The notes: a model not told the origin generated them from the letters alone. A stretch of 6,047 bases of DNA from Campylobacterales bacterium (GCA_019752775.1 JAIELU010000181.1:1-6047); one strand, 5' to 3'. Counted from the stretch's first letter, positions 1-6,047 are shown. A program made the numbers and translations.

Positions 1-1103
1 CATAAATCATAAGGATTTAGCCCTTTTATATTAAATGAGATTATTCCAATATTTGAAGCTTCTTGGTTTCCATAAATCTCACAATTTGGAATTTTTCTTA
101 ATTCATTTATAAAATACTCTTTTAGTTCATCTTTTTGTTTTTTTATTAATTCAAAACCTATTTCATTTCTTAATTGATATGCAAGTGAAGCTCTTATAAA
201 TTGTAAAATTGGTGGAGTTCCTGCATCTTCTCTTTCTTCTATACCTTTTTTATAAATTTGTGAAGTTTTGTTTACATATTCCACTGTTCCTCCACCTGAA
301 AATGATGGAGCAATAGTTGTATCAACTAATGATTTTCTAATAATTAATAAACCACAAGAAGAAGGACCTCCTAGAAGTTTATGTGGTGACATAAATAAAG
401 CATCATAAAGATGGCAAGGAATATTCATATATGGACTTGAAGCAGCTGCATCAAAACAAACAATGGCATTATAAGTTCTTAGTAATTTAGAGATTTCTTC
501 GTAGGGAGTGATAATTCCTGTTACATTTGAAGCTACGCAAAATGAAGCTATTATTTCTCTATTTTTGTTTTCTTCAAGTACAACTTTAAGATGATTTAAG
601 TCTATTAAACCATCTTTATCTAAATTTATTCTTTTAACTTCACAAAAAGCTTCTCTAAATGAAACTTCGTTTGAGTGGTGTTCGTAAGGTCCAACTATTA
701 CTAATGGAGCAGTTCTTTTGTCTATTTGAAGAGCAAATCTTTTTTTAGTTGCAGGTGGAATATAAAGTCCCATTAATTCTTGAAAATGTTTAATGGCAGC
801 AGTTGTTCCATAACCGCTTGGAAGAATTGCAAAATCATCTGTGAGTTCTAAATTTTTTACTAAACTACTTCTTGCTAATTCATAATAATTTGTAGTTTTA
901 TCGGCGTTTGACGCCTCTTTAGAGTGAGTATTTGCATAAGTTTCAAGAACATCATGGATTCTATTTTCAATTTGTCTAAAAGCTAATCCTGATGCTGTGT
1001 AGTCAAAATACTCTTTTTTATTTTTTCCAATAGTGTTGTATCTAATAAAATTTAACACATCGGTGTTTTCATTTAAAAAAGGTCTAAAAATATTTTTGTT
1101 CAT
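1..1103 (-). CDS. Class V aminotransferase / cysteine desulfurase-like PLP enzyme (partial, C-terminus missing)
   Basis: The reading frame opens at ATG 1103-1101 and stays open to the left edge, giving 367 visible residues. It belongs to the fold type I, class V PLP enzymes (NifS/SufS/aminotransferase V). Visible landmarks are an N-terminal FDYTASGLAFRQIE segment, the paired histidines H142-H143 in EHHSNEVSFRE (one normally stacks on PLP), D218 in FDAAASS (binds the pyridine nitrogen) and the probable Schiff-base lysine K242 in SPHKLLGGPSS, followed by a GTPP motif. SufS and NifS usually show SGHK or a similar motif, so this is a diverged subfamily. The C-terminal region that would carry a desulfurase cysteine is outside the window, so desulfurase and aminotransferase activity cannot be told apart. 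It is transcribed away from dgt. No strong ribosome binding site precedes the ATG. The fold is confident; the substrate is unknown. Confidence 0.88.
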   Translation of the reverse strand, partial: MNKNIFRPFLNENTDVLNFIRYNTIGKNKKEYFDYTASGLAFRQIENRIHDVLETYANTHSKEASNADKTTNYYELARSSLVKNLELTDDFAILPSGYGTTAAIKHFQELMGLYIPPATKKRFALQIDKRTAPLVIVGPYEHHSNEVSFREAFCEVKRINLDKDGLIDLNHLKVVLEENKNREIIASFCVASNVTGIITPYEEISKLLRTYNAIVCFDAAASSPYMNIPCHLYDALFMSPHKLLGGPSSCGLLIIRKSLVDTTIAPSFSGGGTVEYVNKTSQIYKKGIEEREDAGTPPILQFIRASLAYQLRNEIGFELIKKQKDELKEYFINELRKIPNCEIYGNQEASNIGIISFNIKGLNPYDL

Positions 1104-1121
1104 GTTTATTTGCTCATTTAG

Positions 1122-1127
1122 ATTATA
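1122..1127 (-). promoter_or_regulatory. Candidate -10 box for the class V enzyme gene
   Basis: Read on the minus strand this is a perfect TATAAT, 18 bases upstream of the ATG at 1103. No TTGACA-like -35 box lies about 17 bases further upstream; that position reads AAATTA in a run of A/T. In Campylobacterota a good -10 box with AT-rich upstream DNA is commonly sufficient. The transcript leader would be very short, about a dozen bases. In DNA this AT-rich a chance match is quite possible. Confidence 0.4.
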
Positions 1128-1222
1128 CTTAGTTATTAATATTATAATTTTATATTATTTTAGATAAGAATCATATTTAAGAAGCTAAATATACATTATT
1201 ATCTTTTGAAATTATGGCATTA

Positions 1223-1228
1223 TATAAA
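1223..1228 (+). promoter_or_regulatory. Candidate -10 box for dgt
   Basis: TATAAA matches the -10 consensus at five of six bases and lies 24 bases before the TTG start of dgt. The overlapping TATATA at 1221-1226 is a weaker alternative. No convincing -35 box is seen at the expected distance. A start of transcription near 1234 would leave room for the ribosome binding site at 1241-1246. Confidence 0.3.
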
Positions 1229-1240
1229 AAATAGTTAATT

Positions 1241-1246
1241 AAAGGA
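1241..1246 (+). promoter_or_regulatory. Ribosome binding site that fixes the dgt TTG start
   Basis: AAAGGA sits six bases before the TTG at 1253. An in-frame TAG at 1232-1234 lies just upstream and there is no in-frame ATG or GTG between that stop and 1253, so the TTG is the only good initiator and this Shine-Dalgarno sequence supports it. Confidence 0.75.
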
Positions 1247-1252
1247 ATTCTT

Positions 1253-2590
1253 TTGGATTGGAATAATTTATTATGCAAAAAAAGATTTTATAGTTTTAAA
1301 GAAATTAAAGTTGATAAATATGATGATTTTTATAGAAATAGTTTTCACAAAGATTATGACAGAATAATATTTTCTAATTCTTTTAGAAGATTATCAAAAA
1401 AAACGCAAGTTCACCCTTTATCAAAAAATGACCATGTTCATAATAGATTAACTCATAGTTTAGAAGTGGCAAGTGTGGGAAGAAGTTTGGGCTTAAGAGC
1501 TGGAGAATTTTTAAATAAGAAATTTCCAGAAATTAAGGTAAATCCTTATGATATTGCGTACATTGTCCAAACAGCTTGTTTGTCTCATGATATAGGAAAT
1601 CCTCCTTTTGGTCATGCGGGAGAAGAAGTTATAAAAGAGTGGTTTAAAAATCATAAGAAAAAAAAGTATTTGAAAAAATTATCAAAGAAAAAGATGAATG
1701 ATTTTTTACATTTGGATGGTAATGCTCAAAGTTTTAGAATAGTGAGTCAACTTGAAAATAATATGTTTTCAGGTGGAATGAGTTTAACTTTTGCAACTCT
1801 TGGAACATTGATAAAATATCCTTATTCTTCTGCTAATTGTAAAATTATTGGTAAATCAAAATTTAATTATTTTCAAAGTGAAAAAGATTTTTTTAAATCT
1901 GTTTTTGATGAACTTAAGCTTGTAAAAGAAGATGGAACATATAAAAGACATCCTTTGTCTTTTTTAATGGAAGCTTCTGATGATATTTGTTATGGACTTC
2001 TTGATTTACAAGATGCGTTTGAATTAAATATAATAGATGAAAATGATGTTAGAAAAATATTTGAATTGCTTTGTGAAGAAGAAATAGTTTCAAAAGTATA
2101 CGAAGAAAATATCTCTAAATTAAAAAAAGTTTCTAAACTTGTTGCTATTTCAATTGATAAATTAGCAAGACATGTAATGGAAGTTTTTGAAAGTAATTAT
2201 GATGAAATAATAAGTGATAATCAACCCAGTGATTTAATAGATAGATTTTCCCATAAGAAATTAAAAGATGGTCTTAAAGAGGCTAAAAGATTAGCAAAAG
2301 ATAAAATCTTTAATGAAAAAAGAAAAATAGAGTTAGAACTTGGAGCTTATAATATAATCGAAACTTTACTTAATAATTTAATTCCTGCAACTTATGAATT
2401 ATATGAAAAAAAAGAGTTATCAAAACTTTCTTTTAGAAACAAAAGAGCTTTGGAACTAATGGGAGAGGATTTACCAAATGAAGATAAATCTCTTTATAAA
2501 ATGTATCAAAGAGTTATTGATTATATTGTAGGAATGACTGATAACTACGCAAAATATGTGGCAAACCAGCTAAACGGAATGGGAGATTAA
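1253..2590 (+). CDS. dgt: dGTP triphosphohydrolase (HD-domain dGTPase)
   Basis: This 445-residue cytoplasmic enzyme should hydrolyse dGTP (and perhaps other dNTPs) to the deoxynucleoside and tripolyphosphate, controlling dNTP pools. The HD-superfamily metal site is clear: H68 in NRLTHSLEV, H112-D113 in CLSHDIGNPPFGHAGE, and D243/D244 in MEASDDICY, matching the H...HD...D pattern of Dgt. Other family signatures are FRRLSKKTQVHPL near residues 44-56, DGNAQSFRI near 155-163 and GMTDNYAKYVANQLNG at the C-terminus. E. coli Dgt is somewhat longer (about 505 residues). The gene starts with TTG; an in-frame stop just upstream and a good ribosome binding site support this. A lysine-rich loop (about 132-147) follows the HD motif. 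It is single, divergent from the class V enzyme gene and convergent with the cys operon, so it is probably transcribed alone. The family is certain; the exact dNTP preference is not. Confidence 0.95.
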   Translation: MDWNNLLCKKRFYSFKEIKVDKYDDFYRNSFHKDYDRIIFSNSFRRLSKKTQVHPLSKNDHVHNRLTHSLEVASVGRSLGLRAGEFLNKKFPEIKVNPYDIAYIVQTACLSHDIGNPPFGHAGEEVIKEWFKNHKKKKYLKKLSKKKMNDFLHLDGNAQSFRIVSQLENNMFSGGMSLTFATLGTLIKYPYSSANCKIIGKSKFNYFQSEKDFFKSVFDELKLVKEDGTYKRHPLSFLMEASDDICYGLLDLQDAFELNIIDENDVRKIFELLCEEEIVSKVYEENISKLKKVSKLVAISIDKLARHVMEVFESNYDEIISDNQPSDLIDRFSHKKLKDGLKEAKRLAKDKIFNEKRKIELELGAYNIIETLLNNLIPATYELYEKKELSKLSFRNKRALELMGEDLPNEDKSLYKMYQRVIDYIVGMTDNYAKYVANQLNGMGD

Positions 2591-2619
2591 AATCTTTTTA
2601 TACAAAAGGATTAAAATCT
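2585..2619. repeat. 11-base direct repeat GATTAAAATCT flanking the convergent stop codons
   Basis: GATTAAAATCT occurs at 2585-2595 and again at 2609-2619, 24 bases apart in the same orientation. The first copy covers the dgt stop codon and the second lies within the last codons of the sulfite reductase-like gene. Each copy is nearly self-complementary. The first is followed by a T run, so a very weak two-way termination role is conceivable. Chance similarity in AT-rich DNA is the main alternative. Confidence 0.5.
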
Positions 2620-3686
2620 ATTTTCTCAAGTTCAATAGCTAAATCATTTGCACTATTTGATGAGGCATCTAAAATTATGATATTTCCTTTATGGGTAATT
2701 TTAATTTTTGAAGCACTATATTTTTCAAGTAAAGATGATAAATTATCCAGATTTGAACTTTGTATTGTTGAAGAGTTAATCTTACAACCTATGTAACTTT
2801 GATTTTCAATTTTACTTTTATTTATACCCATTCGTGGTTTTCTTGGGATTATTTGCTCTTTTATAAATAGATTTCTTTCAATTTTATAATTTACTGTTGA
2901 GTTTAAAATATCAAAAAATTTATTTATTCCCCAGTTATTTACTAAAAATTCAAAAGAGCTATTTTGTGAATTTGTTCTATCTCCAAAATCTTTGTAAATA
3001 TTTGCAAGGGCAATTGCTGTTTTTACAACTTGTGCAGGAGTTATATAACCAATAGTTTTATTTAAGATTTTAACAGCAAAAATGATTTTACTTTTTACAT
3101 CTTTTGTTGCATTAAAACTAATATCAGGAATAAACTGAACATTACATCCCTCTTCATAACCACTTATTGCTATTTGAAGTTTATTTGGTAAGTTTGAGAA
3201 ATTTTTATTTCCAATAAACGTATCATTTAATTTATTTGCAAGTGGTTCAACATCAAATAATTGAGTATCATCTATTCCATTTACTGGACAAGTAAGAACT
3301 CTTCTTATTGTATGACCTGCTTCAAAATGAGTCTTTAAATTTACTTCTTGAAGAAGATTAAAGATATTTGGTAAATCATAAATTTTTAGATTTTTAAACT
3401 CAACTTTTTGTTCACTTGAAAAAATCAAAGTATCATCACTAAAGTTTTTTGAGATTTGACTGAGTATTTTTAGTTGATTTAAATTTAGTTCTCCCAAAGA
3501 TAGAGGAACTTTTAATTTAAAATATTCTTGTTTCTCATCTTGCGCATAGATTCCGTACCACTTGAATCTTTCTAAGTCAGCTGGAGTAACAATTTCTCCA
3601 AAAATAGCATGTAAATAGATGTCTGCTAAGACATCTATTCCATCTTTTTCTTTTTTTATATTTTCTAAGTTTAGGTTTTGAGACAT
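2598..3686 (-). CDS. Truncated, degenerate sulfite/nitrite reductase-like protein (lacks the C-terminal Fe-S/siroheme domain)
   Basis: The product is 362 residues from ATG 3686. A TTG at 3719 would add 11 residues, but it lies inside cysN and has no support. Residues about 42-118 form a nitrite/sulfite reductase ferredoxin-like half-domain (FKWYGIYAQ, then KVPLSLGELNLNQLK). Residues about 122-262 match the first siroheme domain (GHTIRRVLTCPVNGIDD, SNLPNKLQIAISG, KDFGDRTNSQN). Residues about 284-358 match the second half-domain. Full sulfite reductases have a further siroheme/[4Fe-4S] domain with four cysteine ligands (CX5C and CX3C). This protein ends before it and has only C133, C181 and C301. 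Siroheme-contact motifs are also changed: TxRQ is SSEQ, RKFK is NKLQ, and the VGGGL loop is AVKIL. It is the last gene of the cysD-cysN operon, eight bases after cysN. Homology is clear; a catalytic role is unlikely, so a pseudoenzyme, partner protein or stable remnant are all possible. Confidence 0.85.
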   Translation of the reverse strand: MSQNLNLENIKKEKDGIDVLADIYLHAIFGEIVTPADLERFKWYGIYAQDEKQEYFKLKVPLSLGELNLNQLKILSQISKNFSDDTLIFSSEQKVEFKNLKIYDLPNIFNLLQEVNLKTHFEAGHTIRRVLTCPVNGIDDTQLFDVEPLANKLNDTFIGNKNFSNLPNKLQIAISGYEEGCNVQFIPDISFNATKDVKSKIIFAVKILNKTIGYITPAQVVKTAIALANIYKDFGDRTNSQNSSFEFLVNNWGINKFFDILNSTVNYKIERNLFIKEQIIPRKPRMGINKSKIENQSYIGCKINSSTIQSSNLDNLSSLLEKYSASKIKITHKGNIIILDASSNSANDLAIELEKIDFNPFV

Positions 3687-3694
3687 AAAATTTC

Positions 3695-5104
3695 TTAAAA
3701 AATTTCTTTTGCTTCCCAATGAGGGAAATGTTTTCTCACAAGAGAATTAAACTCAATTTCAAAATCAGAATATTGAGTATCTTTTTTACTTTGGTCAATA
3801 GATTTATTTCTAATCATTCCTGCACCAACTGTGTTATTTGTGATTCTATCAATGATGATAAAACTTCCCATAACTTTATTTTTATCGTAAGCATCAAAAG
3901 CAATATTTTGTTCTAAATCTAGTTTTGCATGGGCAATTTCATTTAGATTTAAAACATTTGCTTCACTTTGCTCCAAAGTGTTTACATCTGTTTTATAATA
4001 AAATTTATCAATAGTTCCCACAGTTACTGTTGTTGCTCTTTTGATAAAATATTGTTTCCCTTTTGTAAGCGGTTCTTCACTCATCCAAACAAGATCAACA
4101 TCTAAGTTAGCAGCATGGTCTGGTTGCTCGTCACTTTTTACAATTGTATCTCCTCTTGAAATGTCTATTTCATCATTTAAAGTAAGTGTAATTGCTTGTT
4201 GAGCATAAGCGTAATTTAGGTTTCCATCATAAGTTACGATTTCTTTTACACTTGAACTTTTCCCTGATGGTAAAACAGTGATTGGATCACCAACTTTTAT
4301 AACTCCACTAGCAATTGTTCCACAAAATCCTCTAAAGTCTAAGTTAGGTCTATTTACATATTGAACAGGAAGTCTAAAGTGAACTAAATCTCTATCTTCA
4401 TCAATTTTAATAGTTTCTAAAACATTCATTAAAGTTCCACCTTTATACCAAGGTGATTTAGGACTTATATTTACAACATTGTCCCCATTTAGTGCAGATA
4501 ATGGAATCAAAGTAATATCTGTAGTCATTCCTAACTCTTTTGCAAATTCTAAATAAGAAGCACAAATTTCGTTATATCTATCTTCTGAGAAATCAACTAA
4601 ATCCATTTTATTAACAGCAACTACAATATGATGAATCCCAAGTAATTTTGCAATAAATGAGTGTCTTTTTGTTTGTGTTTGAATACCATATCTTGCATCT
4701 ATTAAAATGATTGCTAAGTCAGCTGTTGAAGCTCCCGTTGCCATATTTCTTGTGTATTGCTCATGCCCTGGAGTATCTGCAATGATGAATTTTCTCTTAT
4801 CAGTTGTAAAATATCTGTAAGCCACATCAATTGTAATACCTTGTTCTCTCTCACTTTGTAAACCATCAACTAATAATGCTAAGTCAAACTCACCATCAGT
4901 TGTATTTGTTTTTTTACTATCATTTTTAATGGCAGCTAATTGGTCTTCAAAAATCATTTTTGAATCGTGTAATAATCTTCCAATTAAAGTAGATTTTCCA
5001 TCATCAACGCTTCCACAAGTAATAAATCTTAATAGTTGTTTATTCTCATGTTCTTTTAAGTACGCCTCTATATCGTTAGCTATTTTTGTTTCTAATTGTG
5101 ACAT
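3695..5104 (-). CDS. cysN: Sulfate adenylyltransferase subunit 1, GTPase (CysN)
   Basis: This is the 469-residue regulatory GTPase subunit of ATP sulfurylase; GTP hydrolysis drives CysD to make adenosine 5'-phosphosulfate from sulfate and ATP in the cytoplasm. All translation-factor G motifs are visible: G1 GSVDDGKS at 31-38, G2 threonine T91 in GITIDVAYRYF, G3 DTPGH at 110-114, G4 NKMD at 165-168 and G5 SAL at 203-205. These are followed by EF-Tu-like beta-barrel domains (about 235-435). The length matches stand-alone CysN (about 475 in E. coli), so no APS kinase (CysC) is fused. The ATG at 5104 comes one base after the cysD TAG. A Shine-Dalgarno-like AGAGGGG inside the end of cysD (5121-5115) lies ten bases upstream, which suggests translational coupling with cysD. 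The stop at 3697-3695 is eight bases before the next gene. Confidence 0.97.
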   Translation of the reverse strand: MSQLETKIANDIEAYLKEHENKQLLRFITCGSVDDGKSTLIGRLLHDSKMIFEDQLAAIKNDSKKTNTTDGEFDLALLVDGLQSEREQGITIDVAYRYFTTDKRKFIIADTPGHEQYTRNMATGASTADLAIILIDARYGIQTQTKRHSFIAKLLGIHHIVVAVNKMDLVDFSEDRYNEICASYLEFAKELGMTTDITLIPLSALNGDNVVNISPKSPWYKGGTLMNVLETIKIDEDRDLVHFRLPVQYVNRPNLDFRGFCGTIASGVIKVGDPITVLPSGKSSSVKEIVTYDGNLNYAYAQQAITLTLNDEIDISRGDTIVKSDEQPDHAANLDVDLVWMSEEPLTKGKQYFIKRATTVTVGTIDKFYYKTDVNTLEQSEANVLNLNEIAHAKLDLEQNIAFDAYDKNKVMGSFIIIDRITNNTVGAGMIRNKSIDQSKKDTQYSDFEIEFNSLVRKHFPHWEAKEIF

Positions 5105-5105
5105 C

Positions 5106-6017
5106 CTAAAAGTACCCCTCTATTTTTTTCTTTTCCATTGATCCAGCTGAGTCATTATCAATAACTCTTCCTTGTCTTTCACTTGTTTTTGTTAATAACA
5201 TCTCTTGAATAATTTCAGGTAATGTTGTTGCATTTGAATCAACAGCCCCTGTTAGTGGATAACATCCAAGGGTTCTAAATCTTACCATTTCTTCTTTTAT
5301 TACATCATCAGGACCTATTGGCATTCTTTCATCATCAACCATTATTTTTACGCCATCTTTTTCAACAACTGGTCGTTTAGCTGCAAAATATAAAGGAACA
5401 ATAGGAATTCCCTCAAGATAAATATATTGCCAAACATCAAGTTCTGTCCAGTTTGAAATTGGGAAAACTCTAATAGATTCATCTTTGTGAACTCTACCAT
5501 TGTAAACATTCCAAAGTTCAGGTCTTTGGTTTTTTGGATCCCATCTGTGGTTTTTATCTCTAAAAGAGTAAATTCTCTCTTTTGCTCTTGATTTTTCTTC
5601 ATCTCTTCTTGCACCACCAAAAACAGCATCAAATTTATATTTGTTTAGTGCTTGTTTTAATCCTTGAGTTTTCATAACATCTGTATGAACAGCTGAACCA
5701 TGTGTAAATGGTCCAATTCCTTGAGCTATTCCATCTGGATTTGTATGAATTAATAATTCAAATCCTTCTTCTTTTGCTCTTTGGTCTCTAAATGCAATCA
5801 TTTCTTTAAATTTCCATAGAGTATCCACATGTAAAAGTGGAAATGGAAGTTTTGCAGGTGCAAAAGCTTTTAATGCAAGATGTAACATAACAGCTGAATC
5901 TTTACCAACTGAATACATCATTACAGGGTTATTAAATTCTGCAACAACCTCTCTAATAATATGAATTGATTCTGCTTCAAGCTGTTTTAAATGAGTTAAT
6001 CTCTCAGTACTTATCAT
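5106..6017 (-). CDS. cysD: Sulfate adenylyltransferase subunit 2, catalytic ATP-pyrophosphatase subunit (CysD)
   Basis: This 303-residue protein is the catalytic subunit of heterodimeric ATP sulfurylase, adenylating sulfate to APS together with CysN. Its length matches E. coli CysD (302). It shows the PP-loop SVGKDS at 36-41, LLHVDTLWKF at 61-70, GGARRDEEKSRAKERIYSFRD at about 134-154, HRWDPKNQRPELWN at about 157-170, FRTLGCYPLTGAV at about 247-259 and the typical tail TSERQGRVID...GYF. Residue 67 is leucine where E. coli has glycine (HVDTGWKF), a mild change in a conserved region. The start is firm: an in-frame TAG at 6020-6018 immediately precedes the ATG, and GGAG (6028-6025) lies seven bases upstream. 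It is the first complete gene of the operon and is separated from cysN by a single base. Confidence 0.97.
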   Translation of the reverse strand: MISTERLTHLKQLEAESIHIIREVVAEFNNPVMMYSVGKDSAVMLHLALKAFAPAKLPFPLLHVDTLWKFKEMIAFRDQRAKEEGFELLIHTNPDGIAQGIGPFTHGSAVHTDVMKTQGLKQALNKYKFDAVFGGARRDEEKSRAKERIYSFRDKNHRWDPKNQRPELWNVYNGRVHKDESIRVFPISNWTELDVWQYIYLEGIPIVPLYFAAKRPVVEKDGVKIMVDDERMPIGPDDVIKEEMVRFRTLGCYPLTGAVDSNATTLPEIIQEMLLTKTSERQGRVIDNDSAGSMEKKKIEGYF

Positions 6018-6047
6018 CTATATTCTCCGTTATTTTTTGTGTAAACC
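6014..6047 (-). CDS. Possible 3' end of an upstream operon gene overlapping the cysD start by ATGA (partial)
   Basis: One minus-strand frame is open from the right edge for ten codons, reading VYTKNNGEYR, and ends with TGA at 6016-6014. That stop overlaps the cysD ATG as ATGA, a layout typical of translationally coupled operon genes. The piece is far too short to identify by homology. An APS/PAPS reductase (cysH) would be a natural neighbour, but nothing seen here proves it. The alternative is that this is simply leader DNA upstream of cysD. Confidence 0.3.
   Translation of the reverse strand, partial: VYTKNNGEYR
6025..6028 (-). promoter_or_regulatory. Ribosome binding site of cysD
   Basis: Read on the minus strand this is GGAG, seven bases before the cysD ATG at 6017. 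It supports that start, which is also forced by the in-frame stop codon directly upstream. Confidence 0.7.

Larger units (their letters stand above)
1104..1252. promoter_or_regulatory. Divergent intergenic promoter region between the class V enzyme gene and dgt
   Basis: These 149 bases separate two genes that point away from each other, so they should hold both promoters. The stretch is almost entirely A and T, with T- and A-runs, as is usual upstream of Campylobacterota genes, where a -35 box is often not recognisable. No tRNA, small ORF of note or clear operator palindrome was found. A partial resemblance to a Fur box near 1163-1181 is too weak to call. Confidence 0.6.

Noticed and set aside
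1106..1117. Tiny upstream ORF ATG AGC AAA TAA ending two bases before the class V enzyme ATG
   Set aside because: It has three codons and no ribosome binding site. The candidate transcription start falls at or inside it, so a leader-peptide role is not supportable.
1163..1181. Fur-box-like sequence GATAAGAATCATATTTAAG
   Set aside because: About 12 of 19 positions match the classic Fur consensus, and the palindromic symmetry is missing. That is unremarkable in DNA this AT-rich.
1396..1403. A8 run in dgt as a phase-variable tract
   Set aside because: Runs of eight A are common in this AT-rich genome, and dgt is not a typical phase-variable surface or restriction gene.
2584..2599. Possible terminator AGATT-AA-AATCT followed by T5 after dgt
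   Set aside because: The stem is at most four or five A/T-rich pairs with almost no loop, too weak to call a Rho-independent terminator.
3687..3719. TTG start at 3719 for the reductase-like gene
   Set aside because: It lies inside the cysN coding end, lacks a clear ribosome binding site and adds only 11 residues that do not resemble the family. The ATG at 3686, eight bases after the cysN stop, is the better start.
3719..3916. 65-codon plus-strand ORF
   Set aside because: It lies wholly opposite the conserved cysN gene, has no recognisable domain, and is a shadow frame.
4929..5141. 70-codon plus-strand ORF
   Set aside because: It is antisense to the cysN start and cysD end, which are strongly conserved, and shows no family signature.
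5348..5632. 94-codon minus-strand ORF inside cysD
   Set aside because: It is in another frame of the same strand as cysD, whose own frame is fully supported by conserved motifs.

Overview
The window is very AT-rich. Its genes use AGA arginine, TTA leucine and AAA lysine codons heavily and are tightly packed. Together with the protein sequences this suggests a Campylobacterota-type bacterium, probably Arcobacter-like. That assignment is inferred from composition and gene content; no marker gene is present.

Layout. (1) Bases 1-1103, minus strand: the N-terminal 367 residues of a class V (NifS/SufS-fold) PLP-dependent enzyme, cut by the left edge. (2) Bases 1104-1252: a 149-base, extremely AT-rich divergent promoter region. 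(3) Bases 1253-2590, plus strand: a dGTP triphosphohydrolase (dgt) with an HD-domain metal site and a TTG start. (4) Bases 2591-2597: a 7-base gap between convergent genes, flanked by an 11-base direct repeat. (5) Bases 2598-6017, minus strand: an operon transcribed cysD, cysN, then a sulfite/nitrite reductase-like gene. The first two genes are separated by one base and the last two by eight. A possible further upstream ORF runs off the right edge and would overlap the cysD start by ATGA.

How the genes work together. CysD (ATP-pyrophosphatase fold) and CysN (GTPase) form the heterodimeric ATP sulfurylase that makes adenosine 5'-phosphosulfate from sulfate. In the usual pathway APS or PAPS reductase gives sulfite, and a siroheme/[4Fe-4S] sulfite reductase gives sulfide. 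The third gene sits where that reductase would be expected, but its product is only about 362 residues. It contains half-domain, siroheme domain and half-domain, then stops where the second siroheme/Fe-S domain should begin. Its siroheme-contacting motifs are also altered and it has only three cysteines. It therefore looks like an intact-frame but non-catalytic relative of sulfite reductase, which is the most unusual thing in the window. dgt belongs to dNTP pool control and has no obvious link to the sulfur genes. The class V enzyme could touch sulfur metabolism, but its C-terminal region, where a catalytic cysteine would lie, is outside the window.

No tRNA, rRNA, CRISPR array, insertion sequence or phage gene was seen.
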